Shown here: piece by piece, positions 8,115-15,554 of the stretch
How positions within the stretch are numbered: position 1 is the stretch's first letter
How the letters are laid out: every line of letters begins with the position of its first letter
Assembly: GCA_050743365.1 (NCBI GenBank)
Contig: JBOGFI010000091.1
Coordinates: forward strand, 1 to 38,013
DNA length: 38,013 nt
Source of the DNA: JBOGFI01 sp050743365
GTDB lineage: Bacteria > Actinomycetota > Acidimicrobiia > IMCC26256 > JACDBD01
Direction of reading: 5' to 3'
Notes under the pieces: model-generated
The model's database searches: none
Told to the model about the DNA's origin: nothing
What the model saw: only the letters and a program-made list of their open reading frames with translations
Position numbers and translations under genes: made by a program

Positions 8115-9764
8115 CTACTCCACGCCGATGAGGAACGGGTAGAGCGGCTGGTCGCCCTCGTGCACCTCGACCTCGATCTTGGGGTGGGCGTCGGCCAGGT
8201 GCGCCTCCAGCCGGAGCCGGTCTGCCAGGCGCCTGTCCGAGCCGACCAGCACCGTGACCAGCTCGCTGTCGTCGTCCAGCAGCCGCTCGACCAGCGCGAT
8301 GGCGGCGCCGGTCGCCGACTTGTCGACCGCGCAGATGCCGTCGCGGGTGACCGCGATCCAGTCGCCGGCCGTGATCGGCCCGCACTCGGCGATGCTGTCG
8401 CGCACCGCCTGGGTGACCTCGCCCGTGCGCACCCGGTTGGCGGCCTCGTGCATGGCGGCCACGTTGGTGTCGACCGTCGCGCGCGGGTCGTACGCCACCA
8501 GCGCGGCGAGGGCCTCGACCACCTGCTGCGTCGGCACGACCTCGACCCGGCGGTCGCACAGACCGTCGACCTGCTCCGCGACCGGCACGATGTTCTTGTT
8601 GTTGGGCAGCACCACGACGCTGTCGGCCGGACAGCGCTGCACCGCCTCGAGGATCTGCGCCGTCGCCGGGTTCATCGACTGCCCACCGGCGACGATCGCC
8701 TGGACACCCAGGCTGGTGAGCAGGCGCTGGATACCCGTGCCCACGCCGACCGCGACCACGGCCGTGGTCACCGGCTCGGTCGTGGTGTCGGCACCGGTGG
8801 TGTCGCCGCTGTCGCCCTCGGCGTGCTCGCGGACCCACTGCTCCTCCTCGACCTGATCCTGGAGGTCGGTGATGCGGATCTTCGCCGGGCGCCCGGCGTC
8901 GATCCCGGCCTCGACGGCGGCGCCGATGTCGTTGGTGTGCACGTGGCAGTTCCAAAGTCCGTCGCCGCCGACCACGACGATCGAGTCGCCGAGTGCACCC
9001 CACGTGTCCTTGAACGCGGCGATGGTGGAGTCCTCGGCGTGCAGCAGGTACATCACCTCGTAGCGCAACGACGAGGTGTCTCCGCCGTGGAGGTGCGCCT
9101 CGACCGCGGGCGGCGTCGCCACCAGCTCGGGCTCGGGGACCGGACGGCCGTCGACGACGTGCAGGAACGCGTCGATGAGGAGCTCGAAGCCCCGGCCGCC
9201 GGCGTCGACCACCCCCGCTTCCTTGAGCACCGGCAGCAGGTCGGGCGTCTGCTGGACCGCGTCGTGGGCCGCCACCTCGGCGCGCTCCAGGACCCCGGTC
9301 AGGTCGGCGGCTCCGTCGCCGTGCGCAGCCTCGGCCGCCTCGGCCGCGGCCCGCACGACGGTGAGGATCGTGCCCTCGACCGGCCGCAGCACGGCCTGGT
9401 AGGCGGCGTCGCACGCCCGGCGCAGCCCGGCCACGAGGTCGCCGGGCGAGGCGGCAGCGAGGCCGGAGAACGTGTCGGCCAGGCCGCGCAGGATCTGCGA
9501 CAGGATCACGCCCGAGTTGCCGCGGGCCCCCATCAGCGACCCGTGCGACACCGCCCGGCACACGTCGACCATGTCCTCGGCGTGCCCGAGCTCGCCCGCC
9601 ACCGACTCCAGCGTGAGCGCCATGTTGGTGCCGGTGTCGCCGTCGGGCACCGGGTACACGTTGAGCCGGTTCAACTCCTCCTGGTGAGCCCGCAACGCGT
9701 CCCGGTAGGCGAGCACGACACCGCGGAAGTCGGTCGCCTCCAGCCGCTCGAGCGTCTCGACCAT
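8115..9764 (-). CDS. DhaL-domain kinase, FakA/YloV-like
   Basis: 549 aa three-part protein. The N-terminal DhaL-type ATP domain has NVYPVPDGDTGTNM at 35-48 (Asp residues for Mg-ATP) and GARGNSGVILSQ at 79-90. A middle domain has YEVMYLLH and NCHVHTND. The C-terminal domain has VVVLPNNKN and ends YPFLIGVE. This is the architecture of fatty acid kinase subunit FakA, which phosphorylates fatty acids held by a FakB (DegV) partner; no FakB gene is in the window. In actinobacterial annotations it is often called DAK phosphatase. It is the first gene of the recG-rsmD-coaD unit, with a -10-like TAACAT 9 nt before its ATG. The domain call is firm; the substrate is inference. Confidence 0.88.
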   Translation of the reverse strand: MVETLERLEATDFRGVVLAYRDALRAHQEELNRLNVYPVPDGDTGTNMALTLESVAGELGHAEDMVDVCRAVSHGSLMGARGNSGVILSQILRGLADTFSGLAAASPGDLVAGLRRACDAAYQAVLRPVEGTILTVVRAAAEAAEAAHGDGAADLTGVLERAEVAAHDAVQQTPDLLPVLKEAGVVDAGGRGFELLIDAFLHVVDGRPVPEPELVATPPAVEAHLHGGDTSSLRYEVMYLLHAEDSTIAAFKDTWGALGDSIVVVGGDGLWNCHVHTNDIGAAVEAGIDAGRPAKIRITDLQDQVEEEQWVREHAEGDSGDTTGADTTTEPVTTAVVAVGVGTGIQRLLTSLGVQAIVAGGQSMNPATAQILEAVQRCPADSVVVLPNNKNIVPVAEQVDGLCDRRVEVVPTQQVVEALAALVAYDPRATVDTNVAAMHEAANRVRTGEVTQAVRDSIAECGPITAGDWIAVTRDGICAVDKSATGAAIALVERLLDDDSELVTVLVGSDRRLADRLRLEAHLADAHPKIEVEVHEGDQPLYPFLIGVE

Positions 9765-9773
9765 GCCGCGGCG

Positions 9774-9779
9774 ATGTTA
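9774..9779 (-). promoter_or_regulatory. Candidate -10 box of the fakA-like/recG unit
   Basis: TAACAT on the minus strand, 9 nt before the ATG at 9762-9764. This leaves little or no leader. No convincing -35 is visible. Confidence 0.4.
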
Positions 9780-9786
9780 CCGGCGC

Positions 9787-9829
9787 AACCTCGGGAGGAT
9801 TCGGGTCTCGCTGCTATCCTCCCGGGGTT
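9787..9829 (+). promoter_or_regulatory. Inverted repeat upstream of rpmB (operator or leader hairpin)
   Basis: Arm 9787-9800 (AACCTCGGGAGGAT) and arm 9816-9829 (ATCCTCCCGGGGTT) pair over 14 bp with one G-T wobble and a 15-nt loop. The right arm ends 21 nt before the rpmB ATG and also contains most of a -10-like TATCCT (9815-9820). If transcription starts upstream it is a leader hairpin; if it starts at that -10 it is an operator between rpmB and the divergent fakA-like gene. Confidence 0.6.
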
Positions 9830-9850
9830 CCCGAGCTGCGAGGTCCCCCG

Positions 9851-10039
9851 ATGGCGTCCGTCTGCGAGGTGTGCGGCAAGCATCCGCGCTTCGGCATGCG
9901 GCTCAGCCATTCGCACCGCCGCACCAAGCGGCGCTGGAATCCCAACGTGCAGCGGGTGCGGGCGGTCGTGAACGGCACGCCCCGCCGGATCCACGTGTGC
10001 ACCTCCTGCCTGAAGGCGGGAAAGGTCCAGAAGCCCTAG
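9851..10039 (+). CDS. rpmB: 50S ribosomal protein L28 (bL28)
   Basis: 62 aa large-subunit protein. MASVCEVCGKHPRFGMRLSHSHRRTKRRW is the family N-terminus. Two Cys pairs, C5-x2-C8 and C50-x2-C53, make it the zinc-binding form. It is encoded opposite the fakA-like gene and followed without any gap by the OB-fold-like gene at 10040. The ATG is preceded by GAGGTCCCCCG. A large inverted repeat lies 21 nt upstream. Confidence 0.96.
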   Translation: MASVCEVCGKHPRFGMRLSHSHRRTKRRWNPNVQRVRAVVNGTPRRIHVCTSCLKAGKVQKP

Positions 10040-10267
10040 ATGCAGGGTGTGATCAGCTCGTTCGACCCCCAGACCCACGAGGGCGTGGTCATCCGTGACA
10101 CGGACCAGGAGCGGTTCACCCTCGCCCTCGACGCGCTCGACGGCTCGCTCTTCAGGATGCTCCGCCAGGGCCAGCGGGTGATCTTCGAGCTCGACCGCGA
10201 GAACCGGGCGACGCGCATCCGGATCGGCGCCGAGCGCGACATGGGTCTACCCGGCGCCGAGGTGTAA
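10040..10267 (+). CDS. Small OB-fold (cold-shock-like) protein
   Basis: 75 aa. The pattern GVISSFDPQTHEGVVIRD ... LRQGQRVIFELDRENRATRIRIG follows the strand order of cold-shock domains (G-V-I-x-x-F-D, then G-Q-R-V-x-F-E). The RNA-binding motifs RNP1 (KGFGFI) and RNP2 (VFVH) are not present; the RNP1 position reads HEGVVI. The ATG starts on the base after the rpmB stop, so the pair is almost certainly co-translated. An RNA or ribosome role is an inference from the fold and the neighbour. Confidence 0.72.
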   Translation: MQGVISSFDPQTHEGVVIRDTDQERFTLALDALDGSLFRMLRQGQRVIFELDRENRATRIRIGAERDMGLPGAEV

Positions 10268-10308
10268 GTCGCCGCCGTCGTAGCGGGCCATCTGGTGAGC
10301 TGGGCCTG

Positions 10309-10755
10309 GTGAGCGACCACATCTCTGTCCGTGACGCCGGACCCGACGACACGGCAAGCCTCCTACAGCTACTCGCGCAGATACATGCCGACGCGGAGCC
10401 CCCGGACCCGGAGCGTTCCCACCGGGCGTTGGTACGGATCCTCGGGCGGGAAGACCACGCCCTCCTCCTCGCGGAGGACGACGGCGCCCCGGTCGGGAGC
10501 GTCCACGTCGTGGTCGTCCTCAACCTGACGCACGACGGGGCGCCGTGGGCGATCATCGAGAACCTGATCGTCGACGAGAGGTCGCGACGCCGTGGCGTCG
10601 GTCGAGCTCTGATCGAAGAGGTCGTACGCCGCGCTCGGGCCCGAGGCTGCTACAAGATCCAGTTCCTGTCGGCCGCCCACCGGTTCGGCGCCCACGCGTT
10701 CTACGAGTCGCTCGGCTTCGAGGCGAGCGCCCGCGGCTACCGCCGGTACTTCTGA
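10309..10755 (+). CDS. GNAT family N-acetyltransferase
   Basis: 148 aa. ISVRDAGPDDTASLLQLLAQI is the GNAT first strand and helix; the acetyl-CoA pyrophosphate loop is RSRRRGVGRALIEEVVRRA at 91-109; HAFYESLGFEAS (129-140) is motif B. The acceptor is unknown. It starts at GTG 10309, 41 bp after the OB-fold gene, and converges with the GlsB-like gene. Confidence 0.87.
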   Translation: MSDHISVRDAGPDDTASLLQLLAQIHADAEPPDPERSHRALVRILGREDHALLLAEDDGAPVGSVHVVVVLNLTHDGAPWAIIENLIVDERSRRRGVGRALIEEVVRRARARGCYKIQFLSAAHRFGAHAFYESLGFEASARGYRRYF

Positions 10756-10766
10756 CGAACGCCAGG

Positions 10767-10783
10767 CGAGCCGACAAGGCTCG
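10767..10783. terminator. Hairpin between convergent genes
   Basis: CGAGCC-GACAA-GGCTCG gives a 6-bp stem between the stop codons of the GNAT (10755) and the GlsB-like gene (10809). There is no T-tract; GC-rich actinobacterial terminators often lack one. Confidence 0.4.
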
Positions 10784-10808
10784 GGTCGACCCGCTCGCGC
10801 TGGGCTCG

Positions 10809-11069
10809 TCAGTAGCGCTCGCGGCCCCGGGTGAGGGCGCTCCAGACGAACAGCAGCACGGTCGCGCCGACGAAGGCCACCAGCAACGAGTAGAGGCTGA
10901 ACTCGTTGATGCCCTCGTCGCCCGCCGCCTTGAACAGCGCGCCGCCGACCAGCCCGCCCAGGATGCCGATGACGATCGTCCCCAGGCAACCGGCGCCGCG
11001 CACGCCCGTCACTGCCTTGGCGCACGCGCCGGCCACGAAGCCGACCACGATCCACGACAGCCAGCTCAT
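10809..11069 (-). CDS. GlsB/YeaQ/YmgE family membrane protein
   Basis: 86 aa with three hydrophobic segments (about 3-20, 27-46, 60-78). The glycine-rich GCLGTIVIGILGGLVGGALF is the hallmark of the 'transglycosylase-associated protein' family, whose members are stress-inducible inner-membrane proteins of unknown mechanism. I place the start at ATG 11067-11069 after GGGGGTGGGC; an upstream in-frame start would add a hydrophilic segment reaching into the pckG promoter. It is divergent from pckG. Confidence 0.85.
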   Translation of the reverse strand: MSWLSWIVVGFVAGACAKAVTGVRGAGCLGTIVIGILGGLVGGALFKAAGDEGINEFSLYSLLVAFVGATVLLFVWSALTRGRERY

Positions 11070-11122
11070 GCCCACCCCCGTCCTACCGCTCGGCGGCCAA
11101 CCGTAGCGTCGCTCCGGCAGTT

Positions 11123-11151
11123 CGGTGGCTGCCGGAGGCCACCGGTAGACT
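11123..11151 (+). promoter_or_regulatory. pckG promoter region with inverted repeat
   Basis: CGGTGGC (11123-11129) and GCCACCG (11138-11144) form a perfect 7-bp inverted repeat with an 8-nt spacer, ending one base before a -10-like TAGACT (11146-11151). This is where a repressor would sit. The ribosome site AAGGAG lies 7 nt before the GTG at 11183. Confidence 0.45.
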
Positions 11152-11182
11152 CCTTCGCCACCTCTCGTCAAGGAGCTGTCCC

Positions 11183-12991
11183 GTGTCCGTCGCGCTCAAC
11201 GCCCCGCCCACCAGCAACCAGCGGCTCCTGCGGTGGGTCGAGGATGTCGCCGAGCTGTGCCGGCCCGAGGCCGTGCACTGGTGCGACGGGTCCGACGAGG
11301 AGTTCGACCTCCTCTGCAAGCAGCTCGTGCAGGCGAGCACGTTCGTCGAGCTCGACGCCGACAGGCGTCCCGGCTCCTACTGGGCCGCCTCCGACCCCAG
11401 CGACGTCGCCCGGGTCGAGGACCGCACGTTCATCTGCTCCGAGCGTGAGCAGGACGCCGGCCCCACCAACAACTGGCGCGAGCCGGGCGAGATGCGCGCC
11501 CACCTCACCGACCTGTTCCGTGGGTCGATGCGAGGTCGCACCATGTACGTCGTGCCCTTCAGCATGGGGCCGCTCGGCTCGCCGCTGTCGTACATCGGCG
11601 TCGAGATCACCGACTCGCCCTACGTGGCGGTCAGCATGCGCACCATGACCCGGGCCGGCACCGGCGCCCTCGACGTGCTCGGCGACGGCAGCTTCGTGCC
11701 CTGCCTGCACTCGGTCGGGGCCCCGCTCGAGCCGGGCGAGGACGATGTGGCCTGGCCGTGCAACGACGAGGAGAAGTGGATCGTCCACTTTCCCGAGACC
11801 CGCGAGATCTGGTCGTACGGCTCGGGCTACGGCGGGAACGCGCTGCTCGGCAAGAAGTGCTTCGCCCTGCGGATCGCGTTGGTCATCGCCCGCGACGAGG
11901 GCTGGCTCGCCGAGCACATGCTCATCCTCAAGCTCACGAGCCCGCAGGGTCGCTCGCGCTACATCGCGGCGGCGTTCCCCTCCGCGTGCGGCAAGACGAA
12001 CCTCGCCATGATGGTGCCGACCCTGCCGGGGTGGAAGGCCGAGACGGTCGGCGACGACATCGCCTGGATGAAGTTCGGGCCCGATGGCCGGCTCTACGCC
12101 ATCAACCCCGAAGCCGGGTTCTTCGGCGTGGCGCCGGGCACGAACACGGAAACCAACCCCAACGCCATGCGCACGATCGAGAAGAACACGGTCTTCACCA
12201 ACACCGCGCTCACCGACGACGGTGACGTGTGGTGGGAGGGCATGAGCGACCCGCCCGCGCACCTCACCGACTGGCGCCGCAACGACTGGACGCCCGAGAG
12301 CGACAAGCCCGCCGCCCATCCCAACTCGCGCTTCTGCGTGTCGGCGGCGCAGTGTCCCGTGATCGCCCCGGAGTGGGAGGACGTGAAGGGCGTGCCCATC
12401 TCGGCGATCCTCTTCGGCGGACGCCGCGCCGACACCGTGCCGCTGGTCTACGAGTCGACCGGCTGGGAGCACGGAGTGTTCGTGGGCGCCACCATGGGCT
12501 CCGAGAAGACCGCCGCCGCCGTCGGCGGCTTGGGTGAGCTGCGGCGCGACCCGTTCGCCATGCTGCCGTTCTGCGGCTACCACATGGGCGACTACTTCGC
12601 CCATTGGCTGAGCATGACCGGCCGCACCGACGAGTCGAGGCTGCCCCGCATCTACGGCGTCAACTGGTTCCGCAAGGGCGACGACGGCAAGTTCCTCTGG
12701 CCCGGGTTCGGCGACAACTCCCGCGTGCTCAAGTGGGTGTTCGAGCGCATCGAGGGCGAGGCCGAGGCCAGCGAGACGCCCATCGGGAGCGTGCCCCGTG
12801 CGAGCGACCTCGACCTCGGCGGCCTCGACACTCCCGCCGAAGCGGTGGAGGAGGCGTTGCGGGTCGATCCCGGTGAGTGGCGCGACGAGCTCGAGCGGAT
12901 CAGGGACCATTTCGACGGCTTCGGCGACAAGTTCCCGCCCTCGCTCCGCCACGAGCTGGCGGCACTGGAGGAGCGCCTCCGCTCGAGTTGA
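11183..12991 (+). CDS. pckG: Phosphoenolpyruvate carboxykinase (GTP)
   Basis: Oxaloacetate + GTP to PEP + CO2 + GDP, the first committed step of gluconeogenesis. 602 aa, typical for the GTP class. Visible motifs are the substrate loop SYGSGYGGNALLGKKC (211-226), the kinase P-loop FPSACGKTN at 265-273 whose Cys is specific to GTP-PEPCK, the metal/guanine region VGDDIAWMKFGPDGRLYAINPE, and the lid region near FVGATMGSEKT. The GTG start has a strong AAGGAG site. It is monocistronic: divergent on the left, and convergent with the FAH-family gene 14 bp away on the right. Confidence 0.97.
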   Translation: MSVALNAPPTSNQRLLRWVEDVAELCRPEAVHWCDGSDEEFDLLCKQLVQASTFVELDADRRPGSYWAASDPSDVARVEDRTFICSEREQDAGPTNNWREPGEMRAHLTDLFRGSMRGRTMYVVPFSMGPLGSPLSYIGVEITDSPYVAVSMRTMTRAGTGALDVLGDGSFVPCLHSVGAPLEPGEDDVAWPCNDEEKWIVHFPETREIWSYGSGYGGNALLGKKCFALRIALVIARDEGWLAEHMLILKLTSPQGRSRYIAAAFPSACGKTNLAMMVPTLPGWKAETVGDDIAWMKFGPDGRLYAINPEAGFFGVAPGTNTETNPNAMRTIEKNTVFTNTALTDDGDVWWEGMSDPPAHLTDWRRNDWTPESDKPAAHPNSRFCVSAAQCPVIAPEWEDVKGVPISAILFGGRRADTVPLVYESTGWEHGVFVGATMGSEKTAAAVGGLGELRRDPFAMLPFCGYHMGDYFAHWLSMTGRTDESRLPRIYGVNWFRKGDDGKFLWPGFGDNSRVLKWVFERIEGEAEASETPIGSVPRASDLDLGGLDTPAEAVEEALRVDPGEWRDELERIRDHFDGFGDKFPPSLRHELAALEERLRSS

Positions 12992-13005
12992 TCGGGCCGA
13001 GCTGA

Positions 13006-13788
13006 TCAGACGGGCCTGACGATCCCGTCGGGGCCTCGCAAGCCGACCGGGTTCCGCAACACGCCGAGACGCTCGACCTCGAGCTCGACGACGTCGCCCG
13101 GCTGCAACCAGGGGTACGCCTCGGAGCCGTGCACGAGCGACAGCTCGAGGATGCAGCCCGTGCCGCAGGTGCCGGAGCCGATGACGTCGCCGGGCGCGAG
13201 ATACGCGCCACGCGAGGCGTGGGCGAGCATCTCGCCGAAGCTCCAATGGAGGTCGGCGAGGTTGCCGCGCGAGTACTCGCGCCCGTTGACCCGCGCCGTC
13301 ATCGTCAGGTCGTACGCCTTGCCGGCCCGGGCGCCCTCGAGCTCGGCGGGGGTGACGAGCCGCGGGCCCAGTGAGGTGGCGAAGTCCTTGCCCTTCGCCG
13401 GTCCGAGGCCGACCTTCATCTCCCGGCGCTGGAGGTCGCGGGCACTCCAGTCGTTCATGATCGTGAAGCCGGCGATGTGAGCCTCGGCGTCCTCGGGCTC
13501 GAAGTCGCGGCCTGCCCCGCCCACGACCGCTGCCACCTCGAGCTCGTAGTCGAGTTCGACGCAGCCCGGCGGGGCCGCGACCAGCGCGTCAGGGCTGATC
13601 ACCGAGTGCGGGTTGGAGAAGTAGAAGACGGGCTGCTCGTACCACTCGGCCACCATCCCCAGTCCGCGGGCCCGCCGCGCCGTGGCCACGTGCTCCTCGA
13701 ACGCGTAGAAGTCACGGATCGCAGGCACGACGACATCTCCGGCATCCTCCGCCCCGCCGGGAGGGACGAACCTCACCGGCGGTGCCAC
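13006..13788 (-). CDS. Fumarylacetoacetate hydrolase family protein
   Basis: 260 aa. The FAH fold is recognisable from the metal-binding cluster ELDYELEVAAVVG (E82, E84 ligands), MNDWSARDLQRRE with D113 as the third ligand, KGKDFATSLGP (131-141), and GDVIGSGTCGTGC near the C-terminus. Directly after homogentisate dioxygenase (16-bp overlap), it most likely cleaves fumarylacetoacetate or maleylacetoacetate at the end of tyrosine breakdown. No maleylacetoacetate isomerase gene is in the window, so either it lies elsewhere or this enzyme takes the cis isomer. It starts at GTG 13786-13788. Confidence 0.9.
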   Translation of the reverse strand: MAPPVRFVPPGGAEDAGDVVVPAIRDFYAFEEHVATARRARGLGMVAEWYEQPVFYFSNPHSVISPDALVAAPPGCVELDYELEVAAVVGGAGRDFEPEDAEAHIAGFTIMNDWSARDLQRREMKVGLGPAKGKDFATSLGPRLVTPAELEGARAGKAYDLTMTARVNGREYSRGNLADLHWSFGEMLAHASRGAYLAPGDVIGSGTCGTGCILELSLVHGSEAYPWLQPGDVVELEVERLGVLRNPVGLRGPDGIVRPV

Positions 13789-14891
13789 GAGCGCTCGTAG
13801 CCCTCGACGCGGAGGCCGTCGCCGGCGTGCGTGAGCACGAGCGGGTGTCGGGCGTCGATGTTGATCGCGACCTCGTCGGCGTGACCGCCGGGCGGGCGCG
13901 CCGCGGCGCGTTCGACCGCCTGCGGCTGGGGGCCGTGGTGGATGCCGGCGGGATGGAACGTGAGCATGCCGGGCTCGATGCCGGCCCGGCTGAAGAAGTC
14001 GCCCCGGTGGTAGAAGATCACCTCGTCGTAGTCGGTGTTGCGGTGGAAGAAGGGCACCCTCAGCACGTCGGGGTCGTCCTCGAACGGCCTCGGCGCGAAC
14101 GTCGCCACCACGAACCCCGCGCCCACGAACATCGTGTGGGCGGAGGGTGGCAGGTGGTAGCGGGCCGACACGACGGGCCGGAAGTCGTCGACGTGGAGGC
14201 GCAACGGCGCCAGGTCGCCCTTCCAGCCCACGACGTCGAGCGGATGGAACGGATAGACCACCGAGGTGAGTGCGCCGCGCCGCAGGACGCGCACCTCGAA
14301 GTCGCCCGCCTCGTCGTGCGGCTCGGGCTCGGGCACCTCCACCACCGCCGGGTCGAACAGCGCGTGGCGGCCGAGCAGCCCGCGATCGGGGAGGTCGAGC
14401 GCGCCTTCGAGCGCCTCGACCGTCAGCAGCGCGGTGGCGGCACCGGGGACGAAGCGATGCGTGGTGCCGCGTGGAACGAGCAGGAAGTCACCGGAGCGGT
14501 AGCCGAGCGGCCCGTACTCGGTCTCGAGGCGGCCCTCTCCTTCGTGCACCACGTAGAGCACGTCACCGTCGGCGTCGCGCAGGAACCAGCTGGCTCCGTC
14601 CCGGGGCCGGCGCCACCAGCCGATGCGCACGTCGTCGTTCGCGAGCAGCGTGACCGGCGGCGCGTCGTCCGCGGTGTCGAGGCGGCGGGCGTCGAGTGCG
14701 ACCGGGCGCAGCGGCCCGTCGACCGTGGTCCACCCGGTCGGCGGGTGAAGCCGGTAGAGGTGGCTGGCGGGGCCGGTGAAGCCCTCGCGCCCGTGCTCCT
14801 CCTCCACCGTCCCTTCTGGGAGGCCGACGTGGGCCTGGCGCGACGCACGTCCCTTCACCCACTGCGGCCGAAGAAACTGTCCTCCCGTCAT
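13773..14891 (-). CDS. hmgA: Homogentisate 1,2-dioxygenase
   Basis: Non-heme Fe(II) ring-cleaving dioxygenase turning homogentisate into maleylacetoacetate. 372 aa, shorter than the roughly 430-aa proteobacterial enzyme; I believe actinobacterial forms are often this size. The cupin iron site is visible: FFHRNTDYDEVIF with H283 and D289 or E290, and HPAGIHHGPQPQ with H319, matching the His-Glu-His set of the human enzyme, though the first spacing is uncertain by one residue. It starts at ATG 14889-14891, overlapping the Lrp gene by 4 bp (ATGA), and overlaps the FAH gene by 16 bp. Confidence 0.9.
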   Translation of the reverse strand: MTGGQFLRPQWVKGRASRQAHVGLPEGTVEEEHGREGFTGPASHLYRLHPPTGWTTVDGPLRPVALDARRLDTADDAPPVTLLANDDVRIGWWRRPRDGASWFLRDADGDVLYVVHEGEGRLETEYGPLGYRSGDFLLVPRGTTHRFVPGAATALLTVEALEGALDLPDRGLLGRHALFDPAVVEVPEPEPHDEAGDFEVRVLRRGALTSVVYPFHPLDVVGWKGDLAPLRLHVDDFRPVVSARYHLPPSAHTMFVGAGFVVATFAPRPFEDDPDVLRVPFFHRNTDYDEVIFYHRGDFFSRAGIEPGMLTFHPAGIHHGPQPQAVERAAARPPGGHADEVAINIDARHPLVLTHAGDGLRVEGYERSWHRR

Positions 14892-15388
14892 TCCCGAGCC
14901 CCCTTGTGTCGGTCCCCGCCGGCTGCCGCGATCGCGACGAGCGGCAACACCCGAAAGGGGATCTGCTCCGACAACGCGATCACGGTGGTGGTGCGGTTGA
15001 TGCCCTGCACCTCGAGGATGCGATTGACGACCTGCTGGAGCTGCTCGTTGGTGCGCGCCACCACCCGGCAATGGAGATCGCCCTGGCCGGTGGTGGCGTG
15101 GACCTCGAGCACCTCGGGGATGTCGTCGAGGTGCGCCACCACGTCGGTGAGACGCCCCTGCGCGATCTCGATCGACGTGAACGCGAGCACGCCGTAGCCG
15201 ATCCGCTCCAGGTCGACGTCGGGCCCGAACCCCGTGACCACGCCCCGCTGGCGCAGCTTGTCGAGCCGGGCTTGCACGGTGCCCCGCGCCACCCCGAGCA
15301 TCCGGGCGAGCTCGAGGATCCCCACCCGCGGATGCGCGGCCAGCGCCCGGATGAGGCGCCCGTCGAGATCGTCGAGGGGGCTGGTCAT
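14888..15388 (-). CDS. Lrp/AsnC family transcriptional regulator
   Basis: 166 aa. The N-terminal winged helix-turn-helix LDDLDGRLIRALAAHPRVGILELARMLG...GTVQARLDKLRQRGVV spans about 5-52, followed by the ligand-binding RAM domain (about 65-145, GQGDLHCRVVARTNEQLQQVV). First gene of the lrp-hmgA-FAH unit and divergent from the diiron oxidase-hppD unit, it is the obvious candidate to control both in response to an aromatic amino acid or catabolite; that is inference. Its promoter (TTCACA-18-TACAAT) ends 9 nt before the ATG. Confidence 0.92.
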   Translation of the reverse strand: MTSPLDDLDGRLIRALAAHPRVGILELARMLGVARGTVQARLDKLRQRGVVTGFGPDVDLERIGYGVLAFTSIEIAQGRLTDVVAHLDDIPEVLEVHATTGQGDLHCRVVARTNEQLQQVVNRILEVQGINRTTTVIALSEQIPFRVLPLVAIAAAGGDRHKGARE

Positions 15389-15397
15389 CGTGACCAG

Positions 15398-15427
15398 ATT
15401 GTACGCCCGTATCCGCCCGCTTGTGAA
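15398..15427 (-). promoter_or_regulatory. Promoter of lrp-hmgA-FAH
   Basis: On the minus strand, -35 TTCACA (15422-15427), 18-nt spacer and -10 TACAAT (15398-15403), 9 nt before the ATG. The transcript would be leaderless or nearly so. Confidence 0.6.
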
Positions 15428-15454
15428 CAGTCTGCGCAGTGGTTTCGAGAAGGG

Positions 15455-15482
15455 TTGATCTCCCCCGCCAGCCGGGTATTGA
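15455..15482 (+). promoter_or_regulatory. Candidate promoter of diiron oxidase-hppD unit
   Basis: TTGATC (15455-15460), 16-nt spacer, TATTGA (15477-15482). A leader of about 65 nt would follow, ending in AGGAGG eight bases before the GTG at 15555. The -10 overlaps GGGTATTGATAACCC, an imperfect palindrome that could be a regulator site. Confidence 0.45.
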
Positions 15483-15554
15483 TAACCCCAACAGATCGCC
15501 TACACCACGCGACAGCGTGCGGGGAGAGGCCGGGAGAGAGAGGAGGCTGCTCTC

